Source of the DNA: Sulfitobacter sp.
GTDB taxonomy: Bacteria; Pseudomonadota; Alphaproteobacteria; Rhodobacterales; Rhodobacteraceae
Assembly (NCBI GenBank): GCA_024637305.1
Contig: JAGXFI010000166.1
Location: 1 to 46,507 of the forward strand
Direction: 5' to 3'
Length of the DNA: 46,507 nucleotides
Shown here piece after piece: positions 34,345 through 42,979 of the stretch; within the stretch, counting starts at the first letter, position 1; the number at the start of each line of letters is the position of its first letter. Below the pieces are notes generated by a model. That model saw only the letters and a program-made list of their open reading frames with translations, was not told the DNA's origin and made no database searches. The position numbers and the translations under genes are program-made.

Positions 34345-35315
34345 GACCCCCCTTTCAGGCGCACGCGCGGATCAAGGCGCGCATAGATCAGATCGACGAT
34401 CAGGTTGATCAGCACGAAAAGGATCACCACCATCACGAGATATGACACCATCACAGGCCGGTCGAGCGTCAGGATGCTGTCGATGATCAGCTTGCCGACG
34501 CCGGGCCAGTTGAACACCGTCTCGGTCACCACCGCAAAGGCAAGGGTGGAGCCAAGCTCAAGCCCGAACACGGTGATCACCGGAATGGAAATATTGCGCA
34601 GGATGTGGCTGAACACGATCTGCCGATCGGGCAGCCCCTGGGCGCGGGCAAAGCGGACGTATTCCGCGCCCATCGCCTCGACCATGCCGGCACGGGTAAG
34701 ACGAATGAGCAGCCCCATCTTGAACAGCGAGAGGTTGATCGCGGGCATGATGACATGCGCCCAGCCATCCGAGGTGGCAAGCGATGTCTTGAACCACAGG
34801 AATTCCGCCACCTCACCGCGACCGCCCGAAGGCAGCCAGCCAAGCTCGACCGCGAAGGCCATGATAAGCAGCATCCCGATCCAGAATGTCGGCACGGAAA
34901 AGCCAAGCACGGACAGCGCCATGATGAGCTTGGCCGCGATGCCGTCGGGTTTGTATCCAGCATAAAGGCCAGCCGGAATACCGATGACGGCGGCGATGGT
35001 CACCGATACCAGAACCAGCTCAACCGTCGCAGGCAGGCGCGAGAAGACCAACCCGGTAACAGACGTGTTGTAAACCATCGACCGGCCCAGATCACCCTGG
35101 AACACGTTGCCGACAAAGGTGAAATACTGCCGCCACAGCGGTTGATCCAAGCCATATTGCCGGATGAGGTTTTCGCGGATTTCCGCAGTGGCACCGGGGT
35201 CTATCATCACGTCGATGGGATTGCCGATGGCATAGACACCGACAAAGACGATGATCGACATGACGAACACGACGACTACCGCCTGTGAAAGCCGCCCGAC
35301 AAGATAACCAAACAT
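34341..35315 (-). CDS. ABC transporter permease, DppB type (system 3)
   Basis: A 324-residue inner-membrane protein beginning MFGYLVGRLSQAVVVVFVMSIIVFVGVY, with the DppB-type periplasmic loop (RQYGLDQPLWRQYFTFVGNVF) and the EAA loop ARAQGLPDRQIVFSHILRN. It lies 93 bases after the binding-protein gene, behind a very strong terminator-like hairpin, so its expression depends on read-through or a further promoter. GAGG upstream of the ATG is the probable ribosome site. Confidence 0.92.
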   Translation of the reverse strand: MFGYLVGRLSQAVVVVFVMSIIVFVGVYAIGNPIDVMIDPGATAEIRENLIRQYGLDQPLWRQYFTFVGNVFQGDLGRSMVYNTSVTGLVFSRLPATVELVLVSVTIAAVIGIPAGLYAGYKPDGIAAKLIMALSVLGFSVPTFWIGMLLIMAFAVELGWLPSGGRGEVAEFLWFKTSLATSDGWAHVIMPAINLSLFKMGLLIRLTRAGMVEAMGAEYVRFARAQGLPDRQIVFSHILRNISIPVITVFGLELGSTLAFAVVTETVFNWPGVGKLIIDSILTLDRPVMVSYLVMVVILFVLINLIVDLIYARLDPRVRLKGGS

Positions 35316-35359
35316 CTCAACCTCGCGTTTCGCCAGCGGACGTTGGCTGGTCTGGGCGT

Positions 35360-35395
35360 AAAAAGGGCGGCGCGCAGAAAATATGCGCGCCGCCC
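35360..35395 (-). terminator. Strong intrinsic terminator/attenuator between binding protein and permease (system 3)
   Basis: On the minus strand GGGCGGCGCGCA pairs perfectly with TGCGCGCCGCCC (12 bp) around a TATTTTC loop and is followed by five Ts (35364-35360). It lies 13 bases after the binding-protein stop. It should cut most transcripts, leaving excess binding-protein message with partial read-through into the permease and ATPase genes. Confidence 0.85.
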
Positions 35396-35408
35396 CGATG
35401 GAACCGGA

Positions 35409-36977
35409 TTATTTCGGCGTGATCGCGTAGGCGCGGGTTTCCTGATCGATGCGCGGCGTCAGATCAAGCTTGTTTGCCTTGGCCGCCCAGACCGTCTGCA
35501 AGATCACCGTGGGGATCAGCGCGCGGTCTTCCATGGCGATAAAGGACGCCTCTTCGTACAGCTTCTTGCGCGCTTCGGGGTCCAGCGTCTGGCTGCCTTC
35601 GCCGAAGACCCTGTCGAACTCGGGGTTGGAATAACCCGAACGGTTGAAGTTGCCGAAACCCTTTTCTGGATCTTTCGTATGGGTCAGCGCGCCGTAGGTA
35701 TACGCCGCCTCACCTGTCAGGGTGCCCCATGCGGACATCGTCATGGTGTATTCCTCGCGCGCGGCGGCGGGGAAATAGACAGTGCCGTTGAGCGCTTGCG
35801 CGTTCACCTTGAGCCCCAGACGCGACCACATCTGCGCCAGCGCCTCGCAGACCACGGCATCGCCGGGCACGCGGTTGTTGGTGCAGGTGAAATCAATCTC
35901 GAACCCATCGGGATATCCCGCTTCGGTCAGCAATGCCTTGGCCTGCTCGATGTCATACTCGCGCTTGCCAAGCTTGTCAGTGTAGCCAAAGAATCCTTCG
36001 GGCATCAGCTGGTTGGCCGGCGTGCCGAGCCCTTCGAGAACCACATTGACCAGCACGTCGCGGTTGATCGCGAGATCCAGCGCCTTGCGCACGCGCAGAT
36101 CCTGCAGCGGATTGCCTTCGACCTCGACGCCGTTGACCTTGATCGGCTGCGGCTCCTCGTCCTTCACCGAAGGCGCGATGTTGAGGATGTAGACCGAATC
36201 CGACACGAAGGTTTCGATGGCGGAATCATTCTGCATCGACAGGTAATCAGTCGCCGGAACATAGTTGATCAGATCGACCTGCCCGGATTTCAGCGCAGCA
36301 ACGCGCGCCGCGTCATCAGGGATTTCGCGACGAACGACCTTTTCCCACGCAGGCGCGCCGCCCCAATAGCCCTCGAAACGCTCCAGCACCAGATCGCCCT
36401 TTGGCTCCCAGCTTACGAACTCGTATGGCCCCGTACCGATGGCCGCCTCGCCAGAGTTGAACTCCTCGTTGCGGGCCTCCATGCCGGTTTCGGACGGCAC
36501 GACGAACAGACGGGTGAAATCGTTGGGCAGCGACGGTGCCATACCCTTGGTCTTGACCCGCAGCGTCAGCGGATCGACGACTTCGACGGAATCGACGTAT
36601 TTGGTATAAAGCGTCATCGGCATCGGGCCGGTCACCTCGGGAATACGCTCGATCGAGAACTTGACGTCCTCGGCATCAAAATCGCTGCCATCGTGGAATT
36701 TCACGCCTTCGCGCATCTTGAATTCCCACGTCGTCTCGTCGATGGCTTCCCAGCTGACGGCAAGTCCGGGCTTGAGCTGCAACGTCTCGTCGACATCGAC
36801 CAGCGTGTCGAAAACATGCCGCAACGCTTCGGCCTGGCTGCCCAGCGTGGACCAGTGCGGATCAATCGAATCCGGCCCCGCGCGCAGGCCGATCATCAGG
36901 TCTTGCGACATCGCCATCGGCGCCGCCGCAAGCAGCGCCAGCGTGGCGATGCCGGACCTCAGTGTGGTTTTCAACAT
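35409..36977 (-). CDS. Peptide-type ABC transporter substrate-binding protein (system 3)
   Basis: A 522-residue periplasmic SBP_bac_5 protein with a signal peptide (MLKTTLRSGIATLALLAAAPMAMSQ). Landmarks include LMIGLRAGPDSIDPHW, MREGVKFHDGSDFDAEDVKFSIER, AIGTGPYEFVSWEP, VRKALDLAINRDVLVNVVLEG and EQAKALLTEAGYPDGFEI. The start at 36977 follows GGAGG; an ATG at 36989 is possible but has no ribosome site. It heads importer 3, divergent from the GntR regulator, with repeated GTAACA motifs between them. Confidence 0.92.
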   Translation of the reverse strand: MLKTTLRSGIATLALLAAAPMAMSQDLMIGLRAGPDSIDPHWSTLGSQAEALRHVFDTLVDVDETLQLKPGLAVSWEAIDETTWEFKMREGVKFHDGSDFDAEDVKFSIERIPEVTGPMPMTLYTKYVDSVEVVDPLTLRVKTKGMAPSLPNDFTRLFVVPSETGMEARNEEFNSGEAAIGTGPYEFVSWEPKGDLVLERFEGYWGGAPAWEKVVRREIPDDAARVAALKSGQVDLINYVPATDYLSMQNDSAIETFVSDSVYILNIAPSVKDEEPQPIKVNGVEVEGNPLQDLRVRKALDLAINRDVLVNVVLEGLGTPANQLMPEGFFGYTDKLGKREYDIEQAKALLTEAGYPDGFEIDFTCTNNRVPGDAVVCEALAQMWSRLGLKVNAQALNGTVYFPAAAREEYTMTMSAWGTLTGEAAYTYGALTHTKDPEKGFGNFNRSGYSNPEFDRVFGEGSQTLDPEARKKLYEEASFIAMEDRALIPTVILQTVWAAKANKLDLTPRIDQETRAYAITPK

Positions 36978-36990
36978 TCTAGCCTCCATT

Positions 36991-37098
36991 TGTTATGGTG
37001 TACTGTAACACTAAGCCTCGGGTGATTTTAACGTCAAGAAAATATGACGGTCAGACGCAATTAAATTTGCATACTCATATAAATCGCGTAACATTAGT
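36991..37098. promoter_or_regulatory. Divergent control region with palindrome and repeated GTAACA motif, candidate GntR operators
   Basis: TGTTA-N10-TAACA (36991-37010) is an inverted repeat 14 bases upstream of the binding-protein start. A related sequence, GTAACACTAAG (37005-37015), recurs as GTAACATTAGT (37088-37098), 83 bases away. The whole 180-base region between the divergent starts is AT-rich compared with its surroundings. The placement near both start codons suits a GntR regulator controlling both directions. Confidence 0.5.
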
Positions 37099-37157
37099 GC
37101 AGATTATTTCGTTAGATCAGCCTTGAGCCAGAAACCGTTATACCCCATTGATACATT

Positions 37158-38174
37158 ATGATGCAGACTGATACAGACAAGATTGACCCTGCACTGGCGC
37201 GCATCGCGGCGGCGGTCGACCCTGCTTCCTCGGTCAACGTGTCGGTCCAGTTGCGCGGCGCGCTGGAATACGGAATCGCGACCGGGGATATCCCGGCCAA
37301 CACCCGCCTGCCCTCGGTGCGCCGCCTTGCCGCCAGCCTGAAACTGTCGCCCGTCACCGTCAGCAACGTCTACGCGGCACTGCAGGATCGCGGCCATGTC
37401 GAAGGGCGCGTCGGCTCGGGCACCTTCGTGACCGACCGCGCACCACCTCCCGCATCGCAGTCCCAACGCCTCGCCGCGTTCGAACGCCAGATCGCGGAAC
37501 TTATCCAGTCGGGGCGCGATCTGGGCCTGTCGCGTCAAGATATCGCCTTTCGCATCGCGATGGCCACGTCAGCCCCGGCAACGCCTTTGCGTATCTTGGT
37601 CTTGGGCACCTTTCTCGAAGCAACCAAAGCCTACGCCGAAGATCTGCACGCGCTGCTTGACGCAGCCGATAGCGTGACCGCCGTCAGCATGCGCGAGGTC
37701 GAAGCCGGAGAACACCCTGACGCCGATCTCGTGTTCTGTCCGCATACGCTGACCGCCACTGCCACGCCCCTCTTCCCCGACGTGCCGGTGTTGGGCATGA
37801 CGCTGATCCCCAACGAGGCGACGCGCATCGCGCTGGCCGGCATCCCGCCCGAAGCCGAGGTCACGGCCGTTTCCTATTTTGACGATTTCCTGCCAACACT
37901 CAAAAGCGGGATTGACCGGTTCGCCCCGCATCTGGGTCGCGTAACGGCCGTGCCGCGCGGCGATCCGGCCCTGCCCGATCTGGTCACCCGCGCCGATGTG
38001 CTGATCTATGCGACAGGTGCCGAATACCTGCGTGAAGGCCTGCGCAGCGACCAGACCGCCATCGAATACCGCCACACCCCCGACAGCCACGCCCTGCGGT
38101 CAGAGCTTTTGCCCGCCATCGAGGCCGCACGGTCAAATATCAGTAAAAAGGAACCGCATGATGAAAATAACTGA
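37158..38174 (+). CDS. GntR-family transcriptional regulator with racemase-like/unknown C-terminal domain
   Basis: A 338-residue regulator. Residues ~22-95 are a GntR-type winged helix (VSVQLRGALEYGIATGDI, LPSVRRLAASLKLSPVTVSNVYAALQDRGHVEGRVGSGTFV). The C-terminal ~200 residues (TPLRILVLGTFLEAT..., DADLVFCPHTLT, DVPVLGMTLIPN, ADVLIYATGAEYL) look like an alternating alpha/beta ligand-binding domain, reminiscent of periplasmic-binding-protein or Asp/Glu-racemase folds, and are not the aminotransferase domain of MocR types. No ribosome site is visible before ATG 37158 or 37161, so a leaderless message is possible. It is divergent from importer 3 and overlaps the amidohydrolase gene by 17 bases, so it probably autoregulates and controls both operons. 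Confidence 0.82.
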   Translation: MMQTDTDKIDPALARIAAAVDPASSVNVSVQLRGALEYGIATGDIPANTRLPSVRRLAASLKLSPVTVSNVYAALQDRGHVEGRVGSGTFVTDRAPPPASQSQRLAAFERQIAELIQSGRDLGLSRQDIAFRIAMATSAPATPLRILVLGTFLEATKAYAEDLHALLDAADSVTAVSMREVEAGEHPDADLVFCPHTLTATATPLFPDVPVLGMTLIPNEATRIALAGIPPEAEVTAVSYFDDFLPTLKSGIDRFAPHLGRVTAVPRGDPALPDLVTRADVLIYATGAEYLREGLRSDQTAIEYRHTPDSHALRSELLPAIEAARSNISKKEPHDENN

Positions 38175-38862
38175 CAGCAACTGGTTCGAGATTGAGGAAT
38201 ACCTCAAGAACGACGACCGCTGCGTGCTCCCTCTGGGCAGCACCGAACAACATGCGCATCTCAGCCTGTCAGTCGATTCCATCCTGTCGGGCAAGATCGC
38301 CGCAGACGCCGCCGCGCCCTTGGGCGTGCCGGTATTTCCGGCCGTTCCCTATGGCCTCACGCCCTATTTCATGGGTTTTCCCGGTACCGTATCGCTCCGC
38401 CTGACCACCTATGCAGCCCTTGTGCGCGATATCCTGGACAGCCTTTATGACACCGGCTTTCGTCGCGTGCTGATCGTCAACGGCCACGGCGGCAACAGCC
38501 CGGTCCAGCCGGTCTGCGCCGAATGGATGCAGGACCGCCCCGGTGCCCGGTGCCGTTTCCACGACTGGTGGCGCGCGCCGCAGACATGGGCCGCGGTGCA
38601 GGAAACCGACCCGATCGCGTCACACGCATCATGGATGGAGAATTTCCCTTGGACCCGGCTTGAAGGCCGCGCCGTGCCGCCGGAACAGAAACCCTATGTC
38701 GATTTCGATCGCCTGCGCGACCGCAACGCGCAAGGTGTGCGCGACCTGATCGGTGATGGCAATTACGGCGGCCACTACCAGAAACCGGATGAGGACATGC
38801 ACCGCATCTGGGACATCGCCGTCGCGGAAACCCGCGCCCTGCTCGAAGGTAACTGGGCATGA
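38158..38862 (+). CDS. Creatininase-family amidohydrolase
   Basis: A 234-residue member of the creatininase superfamily. The N-terminal metal-binding motif is LPLGSTEQHAHLSLSVD (Glu30, His32/His34, Asp40), and the second site is VNGHGGNSP. Members hydrolyse cyclic or simple amides (creatinine, formamides such as FAPy, mycofactocin precursor peptide), using two metal ions. The start at 38158 follows AAAAAGGAA and lies inside the end of the regulator gene; a second ATG follows directly. It is the first enzyme gene of the operon and overlaps the next gene by ATGA, so it probably opens the imported amide or lactam. True creatininase activity cannot be claimed. Confidence 0.88.
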   Translation: MMKITDSNWFEIEEYLKNDDRCVLPLGSTEQHAHLSLSVDSILSGKIAADAAAPLGVPVFPAVPYGLTPYFMGFPGTVSLRLTTYAALVRDILDSLYDTGFRRVLIVNGHGGNSPVQPVCAEWMQDRPGARCRFHDWWRAPQTWAAVQETDPIASHASWMENFPWTRLEGRAVPPEQKPYVDFDRLRDRNAQGVRDLIGDGNYGGHYQKPDEDMHRIWDIAVAETRALLEGNWA

Positions 38863-39875
38863 GCAACGATCCTATCTTGATCTGGGGTGCCGGTGCCATC
38901 GGCGGTATCCTCGGCACCTATTTCGCACGCGCAGGCCATGCTGTGCATATGGTCGATATTGTCGAGGATCACGTGATCGCCATGCGCAAGGGTCTGGCGA
39001 TTGAAGGCCCGGTAGAGGAATTCACGCAAGCACTGCCAGCCGACACGCCCGCCACGCTCAAAGGCAAATTCAGCCGCATCATCCTCGCGGTCAAGGCGCA
39101 CCATACCGAAGACGCGCTGAAGATGCTGCTGCCGCATCTGGCGGATGGCGGCTATATCGTGTCCGCCCAGAACGGTCTCAACGAACGTCTGATCGCGGCA
39201 CATGTCGGTGCCGACCGCACGCTGGGGTGCTTTGTCAACTTCGGTGCCGATTGGCTGGAACCGGGCCGTATCCTCTATGGCAACCGCGCCGCCGTGGCGC
39301 TCGGCGAACTGGATGGCAGCGACTCCGACCGCCTGACAGAAATGCACGACCTCTTCCGCATCCTAGAGCCGGACGCGGTCAAGACCGACAACATCTGGGG
39401 CTATCTCTGGGGCAAATGCGGCTACGGTGCGCTGCTGTTTGCGACGGCGCTGACGCCCGCCTCCATGTCCGACGCGATGGACCCCGCCGCGACCCGCTGC
39501 GTCTATGCGAAACTCGGGGGTGAAGTCATGCAGCTCGCCGCCGCCGAAGGGGTCAACCCGTTAGGCTTCAACGGCTTTGATCCGCAAGCCTTCCGCACCG
39601 GCGACACTGCAGGCATCGACGCGGCGCTCGACGCGATGGTCGCGCATAATCGCAAGACGGCCAAGACCCATTCCGGCATCTATCGCGATCTGGCGGTGCG
39701 CAAGCGCAAGACCGAAGTGGACGCGCAGATCGGCGTGCTGGTGCAGATCGGCAAGCAGCACGGCATCCCTACGCCAGCGCTTGCGATGCTATGCGACCTC
39801 ATCCACGACATAGAGGACGGCAAACGCGCGCAATCGACTGACCTTCTCAACCTGATGGTGCCTCTATGCAGTTAA
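38859..39875 (+). CDS. Ketopantoate-reductase-family (ApbA/PanE-like) oxidoreductase
   Basis: A 338-residue NAD(P)-dependent reductase. The Rossmann motif is GAGAIGG (~10-16), followed by the family blocks ILAVKAHHTEDAL and SAQNGLNE, with the catalytic-type Lys region WGYLWGKCGYGALLFA and a C-terminal helical domain. True PanE makes pantoate for coenzyme A. Its place between an amidohydrolase and an SDR in a catabolic operon instead suggests oxidation or reduction of a 2-keto or hydroxy acid derived from the imported compound. It overlaps the SDR gene by 10 bases. Confidence 0.87.
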   Translation: MSNDPILIWGAGAIGGILGTYFARAGHAVHMVDIVEDHVIAMRKGLAIEGPVEEFTQALPADTPATLKGKFSRIILAVKAHHTEDALKMLLPHLADGGYIVSAQNGLNERLIAAHVGADRTLGCFVNFGADWLEPGRILYGNRAAVALGELDGSDSDRLTEMHDLFRILEPDAVKTDNIWGYLWGKCGYGALLFATALTPASMSDAMDPAATRCVYAKLGGEVMQLAAAEGVNPLGFNGFDPQAFRTGDTAGIDAALDAMVAHNRKTAKTHSGIYRDLAVRKRKTEVDAQIGVLVQIGKQHGIPTPALAMLCDLIHDIEDGKRAQSTDLLNLMVPLCS

Positions 39876-40615
39876 GTTTGACAGGCAAGGTTTTCGCCGT
39901 AACAGGTGCCGCGCAGGGGATCGGTGCCGCCATCGTGCGCGCTCTGGCCGAGGCGGGCGCAACCGTCGCCGCAATGGACATCGACGGGATGGACCACCTG
40001 GGCGACACGTCATGCGTCACCTGCCACAAGGGAGATCTGGGATCCCGCGAAATCGCGCACGCGCTATGCGCGGAAATCCTAACACGGCATGGCGGCATCG
40101 ACGGGTTGGTTACCGCCGCCGGGGGCGTGCGCGGTCAGGTCGGACGCCCACTGGAAAAAATCACCGAGGATGACTGGCGCGTCATCTTCGCCGCCAATGT
40201 GGACGCTGCCATGTGGTGCGCCCAGGCGTTTGCCCCCGCGATGAAGGACCGGGGGGCGGGCCGCATCGTCACCATCTCGTCGGGCGCAGGTCTCAAGGCC
40301 AGCCTGACCGGCATCCAGGCCTACGCCTCTGCGAAACACGCGCTGATCGGCCTGACGAAACAACTCGCATTGGAGCTTGGACCCCAAGGCATCACCGTCA
40401 ATTCCGTCGCACCGGGTTTCATCCTGTCCAACCCCGCAACGGAACGCCAGTGGGAAGCCTTTGGCCGCGAGCGCCAAAAACAGATCGTCGGGTCGATCCA
40501 CATGCGCCGCCTCGGTCGCGCGCAGGACATCGCGGACGCGGTAACGTTTTTATGCTCCGACAAGGCCGCGTGGATCACCGGTCAGACCCTGCAAGTCGAC
40601 GGAGGCCACGCATGA
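39866..40615 (+). CDS. Short-chain dehydrogenase/reductase (classical SDR)
   Basis: A 249-residue classical SDR. The cofactor motif is TGAAQGIG (~13-20), followed by the structural AAGG motif, the catalytic Ser in TISSG, the Tyr-x3-Lys site YASAKHAL, and the C-terminal SVAPGFI and GQTLQVDGG blocks. An Asp after the second strand (AAMDIDG) favours NAD over NADP. It sits between the ketopantoate-reductase-like and NodB-fold genes and overlaps both, so it takes part in the same pathway. The substrate is unknown. Confidence 0.92.
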   Translation: MQLSLTGKVFAVTGAAQGIGAAIVRALAEAGATVAAMDIDGMDHLGDTSCVTCHKGDLGSREIAHALCAEILTRHGGIDGLVTAAGGVRGQVGRPLEKITEDDWRVIFAANVDAAMWCAQAFAPAMKDRGAGRIVTISSGAGLKASLTGIQAYASAKHALIGLTKQLALELGPQGITVNSVAPGFILSNPATERQWEAFGRERQKQIVGSIHMRRLGRAQDIADAVTFLCSDKAAWITGQTLQVDGGHA

Positions 40616-41517
40616 CAGACCCGCATACATGGGACGACGCAACATGGCGCGGCAAGGTCGAAGCCATCCGCGCAGGCCGCAACCTGCTGCCCAAGGCATG
40701 GCCGGGCGGCAAGCGCTGTGCCGTCGCCCTGTCCTTTGACAGCGACCATGAAACCAACGAACTGCGCGACGGTGGCAACTCCGTCGCGCGCCTCAGCTGG
40801 GGCGAATTCGGCGCGCGCCGCGGCGTGCCACGAATTCGCAAGGTTCTGGACAAATACGGTGCCAAGGCGAGTTTTTTCGTCCCCGCCGTCGCTGCCTTGC
40901 TGCACCCGGACGAACAACGCTCCCTGGCGGACGAGGGCCATGAAATTGGCCTGCACGGCTGGATTCACGAGCTGAACACCGGTCTGGATGCCGATACCGA
41001 ACGCGATCTAATGCTGCGCGCCGCCGACACGCTGGAAAAGGTCAGCGGCGCGCGCCCTGTCGGCATGCGCACACCTTCATGGGATTACAGCCCCAATACC
41101 CTCACCATCGCCCGCGAGATGGGGCTGATATACGACAGCTCGCTGTTCTCCGACGACGACCCTTACGAGATCCTCCAGAACGGGGTGCCGACCGGCATGG
41201 TCGAGCTGCCCGTTGAATGGATTCGTGATGATGCCGTCTATTTCATGATGAACCGTTTCGGTGCCCAGCGGCCCTATACGCCACCCACGGATGTGCTGGA
41301 CATCTTCATGCGCGAATACGAAGGTGCGCGCGACGAAGGCGGTCTGTTCTTGCTGACGATGCACCCGCATGTAACGGGCTACCGCAGCCGGATTTTCATT
41401 CTCGAACAGTTGCTGGACCGCATCGCCGGTGACGGCGACGCCTGGATCGCCACCCACGCCGAGATCGCGCTCTATTGCGCGGATCAGGCTGATATGACCC
41501 CGAAAGGACTGAAATGA
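40612..41517 (+). CDS. NodB-fold polysaccharide deacetylase family hydrolase (PuuE/cyclic-imidase-like)
   Basis: A 301-residue enzyme. NodB motif 1 reads SFDSDHE in place of TFDDG, motif 2 is GLHGWIHE (H-x3-H) and motif 3 is RTPSWDYSPNT. This pattern, with no signal peptide, resembles the cytoplasmic subgroup that includes PuuE allantoinase, cyclic imide hydrolases and HpPgdA, rather than secreted chitin or xylan deacetylases. In this operon a cyclic amide or imide substrate is more likely than a polysaccharide. The start is taken at 40612 (ATGA overlap with the SDR, GGAGG upstream), although the frame is open far upstream inside the SDR gene. Confidence 0.87.
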   Translation: MTDPHTWDDATWRGKVEAIRAGRNLLPKAWPGGKRCAVALSFDSDHETNELRDGGNSVARLSWGEFGARRGVPRIRKVLDKYGAKASFFVPAVAALLHPDEQRSLADEGHEIGLHGWIHELNTGLDADTERDLMLRAADTLEKVSGARPVGMRTPSWDYSPNTLTIAREMGLIYDSSLFSDDDPYEILQNGVPTGMVELPVEWIRDDAVYFMMNRFGAQRPYTPPTDVLDIFMREYEGARDEGGLFLLTMHPHVTGYRSRIFILEQLLDRIAGDGDAWIATHAEIALYCADQADMTPKGLK

Positions 41518-42440
41518 AACGATTTTCCCTCGCCGTTCATGGTGGTGCCGGCACCATCCTGAAATCCAACCTCACGCCAGAGCTTGAGGTTGCCTATCAC
41601 GCCGGTCTCCGCAATGCCTTGCAGGCTGGCTATGATATTCTCAGTCAGGGTGGCCGTGCGGTGGACGCCGTGACTGCGGCTGTTTGCGCGCTGGAGGATG
41701 AACCGCTGTTCAACTCCGGTCGCGGCGCAGTCTACACATCGGACGGCAAGCAGGAAATGGACGCCGCGATCATGGATGGTGCAACCCGCGCCGCCGGGGC
41801 CGTTGGTGGCATCTTTGGCCCGCGCAATCCGATCCTTGCAGCACGTGTTGTCATGGAAACCACCGACCATGTCATGCTGATCGGCCCCAACGCGCTGCGC
41901 GTCGCGCACGATGCCGGTCTGCCGTTTGAGGATGGCGACTATTTCTTCACGCAGGCGCGCTGGGACGCTTTGCAGTCCACGCTGGAGATGCGCGCCAAGG
42001 GCGTCGAAGACGATGACCCCGCGCGCCGGCACGGCACCGTGGGTGCCGTCGCCTGTGATGCTGACGGCAACATCGCCGCCGCCACCTCCACTGGCGGCAT
42101 GACCGCCAAGGCACCGGGCCGCATCGGCGACACACCCATCATCGGCGCCGGCACCTTCGCAGACAACGCCACCTGCGCCGTATCAGGCACGGGCAATGGC
42201 GAAGTGTTCATCCGCTACACCGCCGCCGCCGAGATCGCCGCACGGATGCGGCATGCGGGCCAGTCCCTTAAGGAGGCGGCGGAACATGTCGTGATGCATG
42301 ATCTGGGCGAGAACGATGGCTCCGGCGGGCTGATCGCGGTGGATGCCAAAGGCAACATCACGATGCCCTTCAACTGCGAAGGCATGTACCGCGGCAGCGT
42401 CACCGAAGGGGACGACTTCGCGACCCATATCTATCGCTGA
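41514..42440 (+). CDS. iaaA: Isoaspartyl peptidase / plant-type L-asparaginase (T2 Ntn-hydrolase)
   Basis: A 308-residue Ntn-hydrolase that matures by cleavage before Thr in RRHGTVGAVA (~178-187), giving alpha and beta chains. The N-terminal AVHGGAGTI, NSGRGAVYTSDG and the later TGNGEVFIRY and GSGGLIAVD blocks are family hallmarks. Such enzymes remove beta-aspartyl residues from isopeptides and hydrolyse asparagine. The ATGA overlap with the NodB-fold gene makes it the last gene of the operon. A beta-aspartyl or asparagine-like intermediate in the pathway is implied but unproven. Confidence 0.9.
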   Translation: MKRFSLAVHGGAGTILKSNLTPELEVAYHAGLRNALQAGYDILSQGGRAVDAVTAAVCALEDEPLFNSGRGAVYTSDGKQEMDAAIMDGATRAAGAVGGIFGPRNPILAARVVMETTDHVMLIGPNALRVAHDAGLPFEDGDYFFTQARWDALQSTLEMRAKGVEDDDPARRHGTVGAVACDADGNIAAATSTGGMTAKAPGRIGDTPIIGAGTFADNATCAVSGTGNGEVFIRYTAAAEIAARMRHAGQSLKEAAEHVVMHDLGENDGSGGLIAVDAKGNITMPFNCEGMYRGSVTEGDDFATHIYR

Positions 42441-42475
42441 CCCGGACGGCGGGGCCTTTGAGATCCTTGCGAGGG

Positions 42476-42640
42476 CTAATGCATGCGTCGCCCGATCCTG
42501 AGCAATTCCAGCCCAGGGCAGGCTCGTCTGTACATCGAGCGCTTCAAGGTCTTCAGTCGGTTGATTTGGCCTTCGGCGTGACGATTGTCTATGATCTTGT
42601 CTGGGAATTTGCGCTGCAGCAAGGTTACACAAACGCTGGC
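42476..42640 (-). pseudogene. ISL3-family transposase remnant (C-terminal tail)
   Basis: The minus strand, from an in-frame TAA (42641-42643) to a TAG at 42476-42478, encodes 54 residues, including the segment AEGQINRLKTLKRSMYRRA followed by a short tail. This is the highly conserved C-terminus of ISL3-type transposases, in which the Glu of EGQ belongs to the DDE site. The part before it (TLLQRKFPDKIID) does not look ISL3-like and is interrupted by a stop. It is therefore a decayed fragment rather than an active element. No terminal inverted repeats were identified. Confidence 0.7.
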
Positions 42641-42979
42641 TTAGTCGCGCCAGTGGAGGCAATCGCACGGCAACAACGCGTGTCGCACCCCACCGGGATT
42701 TTCTATGGATCCGGGTGCTTTACCCTCACAGAGCGTCTTGCCTGTTGCGAGGTGATCAGCAGCCCCACCTGCGCCCGCCCGCACGCGGAGATGTTGCACG
42801 GACGCTCGCTGGGGCATGTCGCGCAACTGCACGGCGTGCCGAGGCTTGAGGTCCAGAGACTCGTGCGGGTGCAGGAAGCCGTCGCATCACTGTGCAAAGT
42901 CCCGGTGACGGGGCATGTCCGGGCGCAACTTGAGGTCAAGCTGCGGCATATCCTCAAGCGGATTGACGACAACAAATGC

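Noticed and set aside
35343-37025. Long plus-strand open frame (560 codons) opposite the system 3 binding protein
   Set aside because: The minus strand encodes a complete binding protein with signal peptide and family landmarks; the plus frame has no domain and no ribosome site.
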